DNA of 64,000 nt from Calliphora vicina (lineage: Eukaryota; Arthropoda; Insecta; Diptera; Calliphoridae), in NCBI RefSeq assembly GCF_958450345.1, contig NC_088782.1, positions 68,104,501 through 68,168,500 of the forward strand, given 5' to 3'. Below are positions 34,577 to 45,190 of this stretch, piece after piece; the stretch's first letter is position 1; every line of letters starts with the position of its first letter. Below the pieces are notes generated by a model, which was not told where the DNA came from, did not search any database, and saw only the letters and a program-made list of their open reading frames with translations. The translations under genes and the position numbers were made by a program.

Positions 34577-35990
34577 TATCGAGCCCTTAGCGCCAAATTA
34601 TCGTAAGCGACAAAACACAAATTTTACAGGAGAAGGTTTTTTTGATTATTTTGAAATTTATACATAGAATTAAAAATGTTATGATGCGATATATTATAAT
34701 TTCGTTCAAGCTATTTGTCAATTTTTCAAAAATATATATAACTTTTGACAATTAAAAATTCATGGAATACTTAATTGAAAAATACGACAAAAAATGTTTT
34801 TATTGAATTTTTGCATAGATACAAATTTTTCGAATTGAAATAAAATTTTTATTTATGAATAGTTTTTAATGAAATTTCACAGATATGTAGATTTTTCTAT
34901 TTAAAATAGAATAATAAAAACAAAGTTTGAAATTTATTATCAGCAATCCCGCAATTCCCAAAAAAGTGTTGAAAAAACCCAAAAATGGAAATTTTTAGTT
35001 TTTTGGCTATAATATCCATACCAGGGTAGGGGTTATCGGAAGCCTCTACAAAATAATTAGAAACATATTAGGCCACCTAAAATTGGTTACTATATTTAGA
35101 TATCGAATATGCGATTTTAGAATTTTTGCCCTAAAAGTTAATTTTACATAAAAAATAGGTGTTTTTTGAATGGACCTGGTCCCCTCGATAACAACAATTT
35201 TTAATTTTTTTTCATTTAAAATATTTTATAAAAACTTAGCTTTCAGAAAGTATATATTCCTTATACATCCTCTTAGAAATCTTTTGCGATAACTTAAAAA
35301 GAAAAAAGTACTTTTTTCCCAGAAAATTAGCGAAAGCTCGTAATTTTAAAATTTTTTAAATTCGAATGCATATAACTTTGGACTTAGTCATTATTTTTAA
35401 ACAATTCTTTTTCTATTTGACACATTAATGTGATGTTACTCCAACAAATGATAATTGGAGAATATCGGAAAATATTTGGACACGCATTTGAAAATTAAAT
35501 TTTCAAATGCGAATATCTCCTAAGCTATAAGAAATATTTGACAGCTAGGACAAGGTTTTTTATAGTGCTCGATGTGTGTAATTTTTTTGAAATCGGAACA
35601 CAAACTAATAAATTTAATCGTTTAAAAAAATATAACATGCCCGAGGTGTCCTACTTTGGGAACCCTTGGTCGCGCCCCCGGTGGGCCCATGAGGTCAAGG
35701 TTCAAAACTTAAACTCGACAACACTTTTTCTTTGCGCATGTGAAATTTCATTCGAACCAATCTAACCATTTAGAAGTTACAGATTTATTTTCCTCTTTTT
35801 GTTCGTTACCACTGTGTGTCGCTTACGATAAAATTCGTTTTCTGTAAAATATAAACATTGACTTACGATAATATCTTACCCCCTATAATTTTTAAGTTAT
35901 TAACAATTTTGATATTCTGAGAACGCTAAAGCATCAGTCGGTCCATAAAATTTTGTCGCTTACGATAATTTGCCGCTAGGGGCTCGATAT
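34577..35990. mobile_element. Long terminal-inverted-repeat element (about 1.4 kb), no transposase seen
   Basis: The left end reads TATCGAGCCCTTAGCG then CAAATTATCGTAAGCGACAA. The right end reads TTGTCGCTTACGATAATTTG then CGCTAGGGGCTCGATA, inverted-complementary over about 38 bp with two mismatches. TA lies outside each end. TGTCGCTTACGATAA also occurs internally near 35817. The interior has no long open frame; one 75-codon frame at 35538 is unsupported. A relic of this family lies at 18000-18850. Confidence 0.75.
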
Positions 35991-36185
35991 AGTCTATTAC
36001 CTTACTATCTACCTAACTGGTTACTTGATCAGCTACATAACTAGTTTTTTTTTACCATGTACGGTTGCTAATTGACCTTAAATAGTTAGTTAAAAAGTCA
36101 TCTCACAAACAATCCATAACCCATTGCTAATAAACAAATCTTTTTTCGACAACTCTCCAATAGATTACTTCTGGTGGTTGCTTTA

Positions 36186-36420
36186 AACGTTTAAATTGAC
36201 TACACTCCAGGTTACTTGGAGTAAATAAAGTGACAATTAACTTCACGTATGGTTACGTGGGATGTCTTAAGCAAAAGGGATTTCTTAAGCAAAAAGAAAA
36301 TAAACTGTATGAGAATTACAAAAAAGCAGTACAAAATAAACATTTAAAGTGACTACACTCTTGATTATTTAGAGACACATAAGTGACAATTGACTTCACG
36401 CTCGCTTACCTGGGATGTAT
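36186..36420. repeat. Two diverged direct repeats, period about 152 bp
   Basis: The segment AAACGTTTAAATTGACTACA through TACGTGGGATGT (36186-36270) recurs as AAACATTTAAAGTGACTACA through TACCTGGGATGT (36338-36420). AGTGACAATTAACTTCACG and AGTGACAATTGACTTCACG are near-identical inside. The function is unknown. The rest of 35991-36704 is unremarkable. Confidence 0.65.
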
Positions 36421-36919
36421 AAAGTAACCAATTGAGTTCTATTTGCACTGCAAAGAGCATATACGTGTCAAATGACCCAAAAAAATATGTAAATTGGAGT
36501 CAGGCAAGTGATCAGACATTAGGAACAATTGCTGTAAGAGATACTTGGTTAACTGCTAGTAAATTTCATGTATACGAAATGCTAAGAAATTGCTGTGGAA
36601 AATAAATATTTTAAAAATATTGTAGCAAGTTATATTTGAAATATTGATTTAAAAATAAGAATTTAAACCAGTAAGAACTCTGTGCCGAATCTTAATCCAA
36701 AATAAAGAGTGATCCAGAAAAAACTTATACTTGTATTTAGTTAAATAAAACTTTAACCGTTTAATATAAAAATTCTCGGTATTTATAAATTTATCCACTT
36801 TTTTCGGAAATCTCAAAATTAAAGATTTTATAGTTGCTTCTGTTACCTTTTTGGACGAGGTGGTCCACTTAAGCTTAAAATCGGACATTTCCTGGGATAT
36901 ATATATTTTCCCGTAGTTC

Positions 36920-38740
36920 CTTTTAGGAGCATAGGGCCTCAACAAAGGTTTTCCATCTGTGTTTGTCGTTAGCAATGTGTTTTATTTCGCTCCAGGATAC
37001 ACCAGCCTCTGCTGCTTCCATTTCCACTAGTCTGCGCCAGGTTTTGGATGGACGACCCCTCCTTCGTCTTCCTTGAGGTGTCCATACGGTACCTTGTCTC
37101 GTTACATCATCTTGTGGTTTGCGTAGTGTATGTCCAAGCCAGGACCATTTACGTCGTTTAATTTCTGAATGAATCGACGACTGCCGCGTCCGTTCCCACA
37201 AATCATTGTTCGTGATGATGTTAGGCCAGAATATTACCAGAATTCTACGCAGACAACGATTCACAAAAGCTTGCATTGTTTGCAGTTCGCGATTGGGTGG
37301 GTTCACATCTCACGTTTCACATGCGTAGAGTAGGACAGGCTTTACATTGGCATTAAAGATCTTTATTTTTGTGTCTATAGATATGGTTGTGGATTGCCAA
37401 ACATAAGAGAGCACGCCGAAGGCAGACTTAGCCTTACATAAACGTGACTTTAAGGAGGTTACTGATTCTATTTCAGCGCCGTACAAAGTAAAAGGCGCAT
37501 TCGACATAGTGTTTAGGCTCATAGTTTTTGTTTTGCCAACATTAATCTTTAGCCCGCATTCGGCTGCTATATTGCACAATGCTTGTAGCATAGATGACAT
37601 ATTGGAACTTTTATGAGCGAAAAGACAAACGTCGTCCACATAATCCAAGTCATCTAGCATTCCATGAAGACCCCATGTAAACCAGTGTTTGATGGGATCG
37701 CGTTGATCAGTACATTGTCCAATACAATGTTAAATAATAAGGGCGAGAGAACACATCCTTGTCTAACACCGTTTAACACGGTAACCCAATTACTTAGCGT
37801 TCGGTCGTAATTGATACGACAGCTTGCACCTTGATACATTGCCCTGATTAATTACATGATTTTGTGCGGCACTTCTTTACATTCAAGTTCGTTCCAAATA
37901 GCCTGGTGTTGCAACTTATCAAACGCTTTTTCAAAATCTATAAAGGTAAGATAAAGCGGTGAACGCCATTCAATAGATTGCTCGACTTTTATCAAAGGTT
38001 TTTCATACCTAATTTTTCATCCTTAAACTGTGATATATTTTATAGATTATATAAGGTTAAGCTAATTTGTTATTAATTGTTGAAATACTTATGTAAAATC
38101 TCATAATTTGTAAATTGTAAACTTGAAAAATTTGAATAAAGGAAAAAATATATAATAATAATAGATTGCTCGACTATTATGCGTACTGTGTTGACATGAT
38201 CAATGAATGATCGATGGGGACGAAAACCGGCTTGTTCCCTTCTTAGATGGGGGTCCAGAGCATTCACAAGACGTTTGCTAATTATATGTGCATATAATTT
38301 ATTGGTCACGCAGAGTAGTGTAATCCCCCGTAAATTTTTGCAATTGGATAAATCCCCTTTTTTGGGGAGATTAATTATAATGCCCTCTTTGATATCTTCA
38401 GGAAGAGCTTCTTCAACCCAAAATCGTTCATGATAGGGTATAAAATTGTTGCGCTTGTGCGTGGGTCTGCTTTTAATAATTCTGGAGGAATGTTATCAGG
38501 ACCAGGCGCCTTATGGTTCTTGAGTTCCCTGATTGCCGCTATTATCTCTTCCAGCTCTGGTGCGCAGGTGGGAATATCGTCCGTTTCCGCGTGTTGTTGA
38601 CATCTGCAAATTCTTGACACTGGTGTTGGTGGGACTGAGAGCATATTAGCATAATGTTTTTCCCAGATTGTAATCTGTTCTAGCCTTGAAGACGTTTGAA
38701 TGCCATCTTCATTTTTCAAAAGATTTTGTGACATTCACAT
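36920..38740 (-). pseudogene. LINE reverse transcriptase relic with YVDD
   Basis: Minus-strand frames in order are: LEEIIAAIRELKNHKAPGPD with NIPPELLK (38500), LRREQAGFRPHRSFIDHVNT (38230), WVTVLNGVRQGCVLSPLLFN (37770), LDDLDYVDDVCLFAHKSSN (37630), GLKINVGKTKTMSLN, and VKPVLLYACET. After these come MQAFVNRCLRRI, IKRRKWSWLGHTLRK and KHRWKTFVEALCS with a stop at 36923. The catalytic box reads YVDD instead of the usual YADD. All reverse transcriptase segments from the fingers onward are present, but the frames are broken. The endonuclease is lost. A 172-bp retroposon interrupts it at 37988. Confidence 0.9.
37988..38159 (+). mobile_element. 172-bp retroposon with AATAAA and a TAA-rich tail
   Basis: A 16-bp target duplication AATAGATTGCTCGACT lies at 37972-37987 and 38160-38175. 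The insert ends GAATAAAGGAAAAAATATAT followed by AATAATA, that is a polyadenylation signal (38135-38140) and a short A/TAA-rich tail next to the duplication. This is the signature of target-primed reverse transcription of an RNA 3' end. No coding sequence is present. The parent RNA (a LINE 3' UTR or a host transcript) is not identified. Confidence 0.85.
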
Positions 38741-38904
38741 TGCTGGGATAGCATTCACATAGAATGATTTTTTTGTTTATACAATTTTACCTACATTTTT
38801 TCGCTTGTTCTTTTGCTTCTAAGTTCTTTATTGCATTGTGATCTGGAACTTTCTGAAGTTTATACGACTTTAACCCAGCATTCACTTTGGCTCTGCGAAC
38901 AAAA

Positions 38905-39435
38905 CATTCGTTTGTAATTTCCACAATATAATTTTCCGACCCTATAAAGTCTATATATTCTAGATCCTTATAGATAGCGGAGTCGATTAAGCCATGTCCG
39001 TCTGTCTGTCTGTTGAAATCAATTTTTTGAAGACCCCAGATATCTTCGGGATCCAAATCTTCAATAATTCTGTCAGACATGCTGTCGAGAAGTTTCCTAT
39101 TTAAAATCAGCAAAACGGTCCACAAATGGCGAGATATAAGGAATAAACCAGGACAACCTCGATTTTTGACCTATATCTGGATTACTAAGTCATTAATATA
39201 GACAATATGGATATCTAATGATAGATATTTCAAAGACGTTTGCAACGACGTATATAAGATTATAGTAAATTGGAACTACAATGGATCAAAATCGGAAAAA
39301 AATTTAACCCGAATTTTTTTTTCACCCAAAAAATTTTAAATTTAAAAAAAAAAATTGAAATAATTCGAAAAAAAATTTTTAACAAAAAATTAAAAAAGAA
39401 CTTTGGAAAAGAAATAAATTTTGTTTACCTAAAAA
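38905..39435 (+). mobile_element. Helitron-like repeat, family A fragment
   Basis: It begins CATTCGTTTGTAATTTCC, carries GATAGCGGAGTCGATTAAGC with CCATGTCCGTCTGTCTGTC (GTCY tract), then GGTCCACAAATGGCGAGATA, and stops in TTTTGTTTACCTAAAAAT. The terminal hairpin present in other copies is missing. It is flanked on both sides by group Q transposon sequence. Confidence 0.8.
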
Positions 39436-39665
39436 TCCTGGTTTTCTTTCAATGTTCAAGTCTTCCTTATATTGTTTAAGGGATTTTGAAACCGTGTGAC
39501 GATGACCCTCAAATCTTTAGCTATTTGCAAGTTCAAATTGGATTTTTTAGTTTTAGTTATTTTTTTATTATTTAAAAGCTAACGAGATTAAAAAAATAAT
39601 AATTTGTTGGACCAAGGATAAGTTTTGGCTGGAATTGTGTGTATATTTTTTTCTGATTCACTCTT

Positions 39666-41103
39666 TATAATTACAAAATGGGATTCCCATGATTTAAAAA
39701 GTTATAGTAGTTTTTCTACAACAACTTTGAAGATTTTCAATGACAAGTAGTGCATTTTAGTACAGGTATAGCCCAGATAAATTAGCATAGACCTTAAATC
39801 GAGTTTACGGTATAAGGAATATTGGAGGTCAAAGGTCACAAAAATTATAAAATCTTACTAACAGTTATAAAGTTATTAACTTACTTTAGGTATTTTGCAC
39901 GAATCTATTAAATAATATGAATATGATAAAAATCAAAGTAAAGCGAAATTGCAAATTATGGAGGACTTTAAAACATATATACCAAATATTATCGAAATCA
40001 GAAGAGTAAAAGTTCAAAAATAATTTTTTTGAATTGAAATGGTTCGTTTCGTCTTTATGTTTCCCGCGCCTGACTGCTTTATACCAATCCATATGCAGAT
40101 TATAGTTCTTAGTGATATGATGCCACGTCAGGAGTGAACAGTGGAGAGTGCAAATGTACTTTCAAGCTCTCATCTACATAAAGTTCTATAACCCCTAAAA
40201 CAACGAAATAAGAGTATTTGCAAAAATATGAAACAATCTCAAAGAGTTCATTTAAATAGTTGTGTTCTAATATTCTGTATAAAATTGTTTAAACCATACT
40301 TGCCAAAAGCCAACCCCTCCTCACAGCACAACAACAGGTAAAATTTTAAGTAAAAAGAAACAAACAATTAAAAAAAGCTCCAATTAAAAGGTCACGTGTT
40401 TATTTCTAATGCGATTTTTAATCGCTTTTATTTATTTCGTGCTTTATTATACTTACGTCAAAATCTTTATCAGCATGTTTAATTTTACTCAATCAAATCA
40501 GCAGAAAATACTACCAGAGCAAAAGCAGTAAAACTAAAAACCTACTTAAATATATAACTACTGTCTGTTCGCTTTTTGTGGTTTGTCACAAGAAATTTAA
40601 AAAATAAAAAACAAACCAGACCACCTACCTCAATTGAAATGATAACAAAGTGTTTTAGATGTGATTTCTTAGCACTTGTTAGTACCAGCTAGTATTAAGA
40701 GCGTGCGATTAAAGGTGATAAATAAAACAAATTTTATAAAGTTTTTGGTGTTATTGAAACAAATACGAAATTTATTATTATCAGAAAGTCAATGAAATAC
40801 AAATGGTATTTAGTAAAACATATAAAAATTAACTCGATAGATTTGTATTTGAAATTGAGATTAACATACATAAATAATACAGAGTGTTTCTTTTTTTTTT
40901 GCAATCAGCTCAATGTATTTCTTCCAGGGGTCTCTAACATGTTGATAGCTTTGAAAAAAAAAAAACAATTTCTCAATCTTTAGTGTAAATATTTGATTTG
41001 AAAAATCTGACAGCAATTTGACTGATGTTCTTGAACGCGTGTTATCAATTTTTGATAAAATTTGTTTTGGCCTCACCTTTATACCAGTTTCAGGTATGTA
41101 CAT
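39666..41103. other. No recognised gene; one perfect DR1-like motif
   Basis: AGGTCAAAGGTCA occurs at 39826-39838. The same 13-mer recurs at 41157-41169, both followed by A/T-rich sequence with TTACTAA. This is the consensus of a DR1 nuclear-receptor site but may simply belong to a repeat. Otherwise the stretch is A/T-rich with no open frame of note. Confidence 0.4.
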
Positions 41104-42251
41104 TAGGGTGACAGCCGATTTTTTCAAATCGGACAACGATTTCGGGACGCGCATCTAGGTCAAAGGTCAGAGATATGCAAAATTTTACTAATTATATGCA
41201 ATATAACATGCTGCATTATTTTACAGAAATATGTATGTATATATATTTATATTAATGAAAATTACAGTAAAAAAAATCTTTTTCGGATTTACCCCTTATC
41301 TCCTTTGGGTCAAAATTACCCACAAATAGGCTTGCCAGATCGAAATTGTTAAAAACCTTGACATTCATAAGAAAAAGCTTAATTTTTCTTGACAATTTAA
41401 AATTCAGTTAAATTAACAAATGAAAAGTTATATACTATTTTTTATTTGATTTAATTTAAACGAATTTAGTACGTTTTTCAATATTTTACAGTGTTTGACT
41501 ATATATAAAGGGTATTTCAAATAAAACAGTTAAAAATACAACTACGTTAATACGTAAATAATTTTTTATTAACAAAAACAAGTAATAAAATTACATTTAA
41601 TTCAGACTTTTCATTACTAAACTAATATTAATTCAAACGTAAAGAATTAAAGTTTTAAAATACATTGCATAACATTTAAATTAAAGCACAGTTAATTTTT
41701 TGAGCTTAGGGCACTGCTACACGTTCCATATACATATGTATATTGTAATTTTTGGATCGCGATCTGGATTTCACAATATATATTGACCGCGATCCAGTAT
41801 CGCGATATTTATTGAACGTGTAGCATGCAGTATTGATGTATCGCGATCCAAATCGCGAATTTTGCGTGATCCATTAGGGCACTGCTACACATTCAATTTA
41901 TATTGACCGCGATCAAATATCGCGATATTTATTGAACGTGCGGCATGCAGTATTGATGGATCGTGATCCAAATCGCATAATAACCTAATTTTGCGTGATC
42001 CATTACAATGGATCGCGATCCAAATATCACAATATACAGTACATGGAAAAAATAAGTTGTCAATAATAAGTTTTGTCAAAATAATGTTTTAATATTTTTT
42101 TATTTATATACTATGGATTAAATTATTTTACTTAAATTATGGTATTAAAAAATTATAAAAGCGATAAGAAATAAAGTCACATTTCTTTTGATTCTAATAC
42201 AAAACTAAATAACTTCTAGTTTTATAGTAGTAAATGTAAGTTTTCAAAGCT

Positions 42252-43756
42252 TTAGTATCCAGTATGCCCATAGTTACATGAAGGTAATTTTCCAATTCTC
42301 TGCTGCATTGAGTCAACCAGCTTTAAGCATTCCGTTTTGGATATATTACTCCAATTTCTAAGAACACAGTCCTTCAAATCGTCGAGATTTTGGGGTTTTT
42401 CTTCTGATATACGAATTTTTAGCATTGCCCATGCATTCTCGATTGGAGACAAATCGGGACTTTGTGGTGGCCATTTCAAAACGTTTATATTATCGTTTTG
42501 AAGATATTCCAAAACCTTTTTTGCTGTGTGGATGGGCGCATTATCCTACTGAAATATGAAATTTGGTCCAGTAAGACGTCTACCTTCGGGAATTGCATGT
42601 TCTTTCAAAATTTCTAAATATACAGCTGCAGTAACTTTCCCATGTAACAACACTATATTACCAGTACCATTTGACGATACACGCAGAGAAAAAATATAGT
42701 TGGACATGGTTACTGTAACCATTTCAATATTGTTACAAGTTTTTTAACTATATTATAGTCACAGTAACCATTTACATGATTGTGGTAACCATAATATGGT
42801 TAACTTACGATTCACATGACTGTCTCAACCATATATATGGTTACAGTAAACATATATATGTTTGTGGCAACCATATTTATGATGAATAATTTTATCATAA
42901 TATGTTGTTCTCAGATTATAATAAGCCTTAAGCCGAGAGCACCATAATATGATAAGTCCTTCATCATATAAATGGTTGTCACAAACATATATATGTTTAC
43001 TGTAACCATATACATATATGGTTGAGACAATCATGTGAATCGTAAATTAACCATATTATTGTTACCACAATCATGTAAATGGTTACTGTGACTATAATAT
43101 AGTTAAAAAACTTGTAACAATATTGAAATGGTTACAGTAACCATGCCCAACTATATTTTTTCTCTGCGTGTAGACATCCCCAAACCATTAGACCTTTTTC
43201 TACTGCCTTAACAGTGGGTAGGGTACACTTATATGAGAGTTGTTCGCCAAACGTATACCATGCCGCGCGAATACTTCAATCTGATCATAGATTCGTCAGT
43301 CCACAACACATTATGCCAAAATTCTTTTGGTTTTAAGGCAGGTTCTTCATAAAAACGTCTTCTTTTTTCTTTATTAATCTTACTTAGGTAAGGTATTTTA
43401 CGAGCAACGCGGCCATGTTTATTAATCTGGCGCAACCTGTTTCTAATTGTGTAGAATGAGCCATTTTCCCCTCACTTAGTAACTGAGCTCTAATTTTTGG
43501 TACTGATTTGAATGGATCTGAGTTCGAAATTTCTAAAATTCGTCTATCGATTCTTTCCGTTGTAGTTTTTGGACGACCAGGGCGTGATTTTCTACAAATC
43601 CTTTTCTCATTCTTATATGCACCAATCACTTTCCATACAGAGGTCTGTGATTTATTTATTTTTTCTGCAATATACATACCTTTGGGTATGGTCATCTTTA
43701 AATAAATTGATTATTATTTTACGTTCTTCGTCCGTCAATTGCTTGAAATTGCCCAT
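42252..43756 (-). pseudogene. Tc1-like DD34E transposase, interrupted
   Basis: The start ATG at 43756 gives MGNFKQLTDEERKIIINLF. A frameshift follows, then PKGMYIAEKINKSQTSVWKV (helix-turn-helix), SRPGRPKTTTERIDRRIL, HNVLWTDESMIRLKYSRG with the first Asp (about 43310), and after the MITE a stop just before DNAPIHTAKKVLEYLQ (second Asp). QSPDLSPIENAW carries the Glu. There are 34 residues between second Asp and Glu, so DD34E. It ends NYGHTGY with a stop near 42252. Damage: one frameshift near 43690, a second near 43430, one internal stop and the MITE. Confidence 0.9.
42680..43170. mobile_element. Near-perfect palindromic MITE (491 bp) in the Tc1 transposase gene
   Basis: TA flanks (42678-42679, 43171-43172). 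Two arms of about 215 bp run from CACGCAGAGAAAAAATATAG and match almost base for base. They share GGTTACTGTAACC-like words and ACATATATATGTTT, around a loop of roughly 60 bp near 42900-42960. The terminal motif matches the MITE at 25896. It disrupts the coding region between the first and second catalytic Asp. Confidence 0.92.
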
Positions 43757-44959
43757 ATTTGTCACTTTGTTTTGTACGCTGAGAATTTTTAAACAAATAC
43801 AATTTTAATAACTTTGGAGATAGAATTAAATGATTTAGTTACCTTTCAGAGCACTTAAAACAGTATTAAATATTATTTCTAGGTATTGTTTTTTAAGAAC
43901 TAAAATATTAGCGTCCAATTTGATTAAATAAAAATAATATTATAACTTGACAACTTACTTTTGCAACACTATTTTTCAAAAAAGTTGATAAAATTGAGAA
44001 AATTTCTAGAGTAACAACAAGTCATACAAGATTTCTCAAATAACGGTTCTTCTAAATTATTAGTAAACAAGAAACAGTGAAGGAGAAAAAATATATAATA
44101 TTTAATAAAAAATAAAAAAAATGTATCTGACAACTTATCTGACAACGTACTGTATATTGAACTTGTAGCAGTGCCCTTACAATGGATCATGATCCAAATA
44201 CCACAATATATAATGAACGTGTAGCAGTGCCCTGTAACAGATTTAATCCAACTCGTAGCAGTAAACACTTCTGAAAATTTCTATAATTTTCATCAAAATT
44301 TTGTATAAGGAATTTATACTTTTTGAAAAGCTATCTCTACATAAAATATTTGCATTTTCAATAGAAAAATATTTTTAATTTTCAAAAGTTATATACATAT
44401 ATTTTTTAAGCCAAAAACTCACATACAAGTAAATATGGATATATTTTAAATATAAATGAGCTTTTATTTTAATATTTCTGAAAATATGTTAATGTAGGAA
44501 CAACATTTCTTGTTCTAGTGGCCTGAGACACGTTAAAGGCCTGGCAAATTTTTAATAATTTTAACATTTTTATCCAATTTCTGTTTTTTATGTCTCATTA
44601 GAACGAGAATTACGTACACATTTCAATTATTTTAAATTAAATTTCAAAAGTAATTTTTTAATGACAAAATTTTTACAAAAATTTAAAAAATGGCATTTTT
44701 TCCCCTTGTAAATGCATCTTAAAACTTCAGACAGCTTGCGGCTTAACATCAACCGATTTACCTAAAATTTGTTCAGGATGATTTTTTTACCACCCCCCAA
44801 ACAGGGGGGTGAGACTGGCAAAAATCCAACTTTCGTTTATTAAGGACCACCCTAAACGATAATGCGGGTAACTTTGAATGGCAATGTTCGGAGTTATCTT
44901 TGGAAGAATAGGAGAAATTAGTGAAAACACCCTTTAGGTAAAATTCAGCTTAGGAGTAA

Positions 44960-45190
44960 CCAATCTTGGATTGGCAGAATGGACTGCAGGTCCATGTTGA
45001 ACATGACAGAGTCCAGACAGCTACTAGATCTGGACAGAGATAATATTAGTATTTTGTCATTGCCCAATTACAGCTAGGATTAGCAGGTAGGACGACAGCA
45101 CTCTGGATATTGTAGGACGTGTGCCGACAAAGAGGAGTTGGAGAGTGTAGAGCATGTTGTCTGAGGCTACAACTAAACAAATGTAAGTGA
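44960..45190 (+). pseudogene. LINE C-terminal relic
   Basis: The + strand reads NMTESRQLLDLDRDNISIL and, one frame over, GYCRTCADKEELESVEHVV. This resembles the C-x2-C-x-E-E-x-x-H tail of R1/LOA-type elements (compare 22420-22880). It is short, with a frame change and a stop. Confidence 0.5.

Larger units (their letters stand above)
36705..39665 (-). mobile_element. Tc1/mariner-superfamily element, group Q copy 2 (host of insertions)
   Basis: TA at 36703-36704 and 39666-39667 flank the inverted ends AAGAGTGATCCAGAAAAAAC and AAGAGTGAATCAGAAAAAAA. The transposase survives in pieces on the minus strand: C-terminal KKVTEATIKSLILRFPKKVD (near 36800), then KLQKVPDHNAIKNLEAKEQA (near 38830), and N-terminal debris at 39436-39560. 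A LINE (36920-38740) replaced the catalytic middle and a family A Helitron-like fragment (38905-39435) sits in the N-terminal part. The original element was probably about 1.1 kb, as in copy 1. Confidence 0.8.
42037..44152 (-). mobile_element. Tc1-like transposon, nearly complete (2.1 kb with insert)
   Basis: TA at 42035-42036 and 44153-44154 flank CAGTACATGG and, inverted, CAGTACGTTG; TAAGTTGTCA follows at similar depth in both ends. It encodes a transposase on the minus strand (42252-43756) and carries a 491-bp MITE at 42680-43170. It is the least decayed transposon in the window and sits inside the element at 41708. Confidence 0.88.
41708..44233. mobile_element. MITE with AGGGCACTGCTACACGTTC ends and GGATCGCGATCC palindromes
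   Basis: The left end AGGGCACTGCTACACGTTC and right end GAACGTGTAGCAGTGCCCT are exact inverted complements. The left end is tandemly duplicated (again at about 41876, GGGCACTGCTACACATTC) and the right end is also doubled (GTAGCAGTGCCC at about 44167 and 44222). At least six TCGCGATCC or GGATCGCGA motifs occur. Removing the Tc1 element at 42037-44152 leaves about 410 bp. There is no coding capacity, and the superfamily is unknown. Confidence 0.8.
41104..44854. mobile_element. Possible outer MITE with TAGGGTG ends (host of a nest)
   Basis: TAGGGTGACAG at 41104 faces GACCACCCTA ending at 44854, a TAGGGTG-type inverted terminus common in dipteran MITEs. If these are partners, everything between (the elements at 41708, 42037 and 42680) was inserted later. 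The match is only about 10 bp and no duplication beyond TA supports it. Confidence 0.35.
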
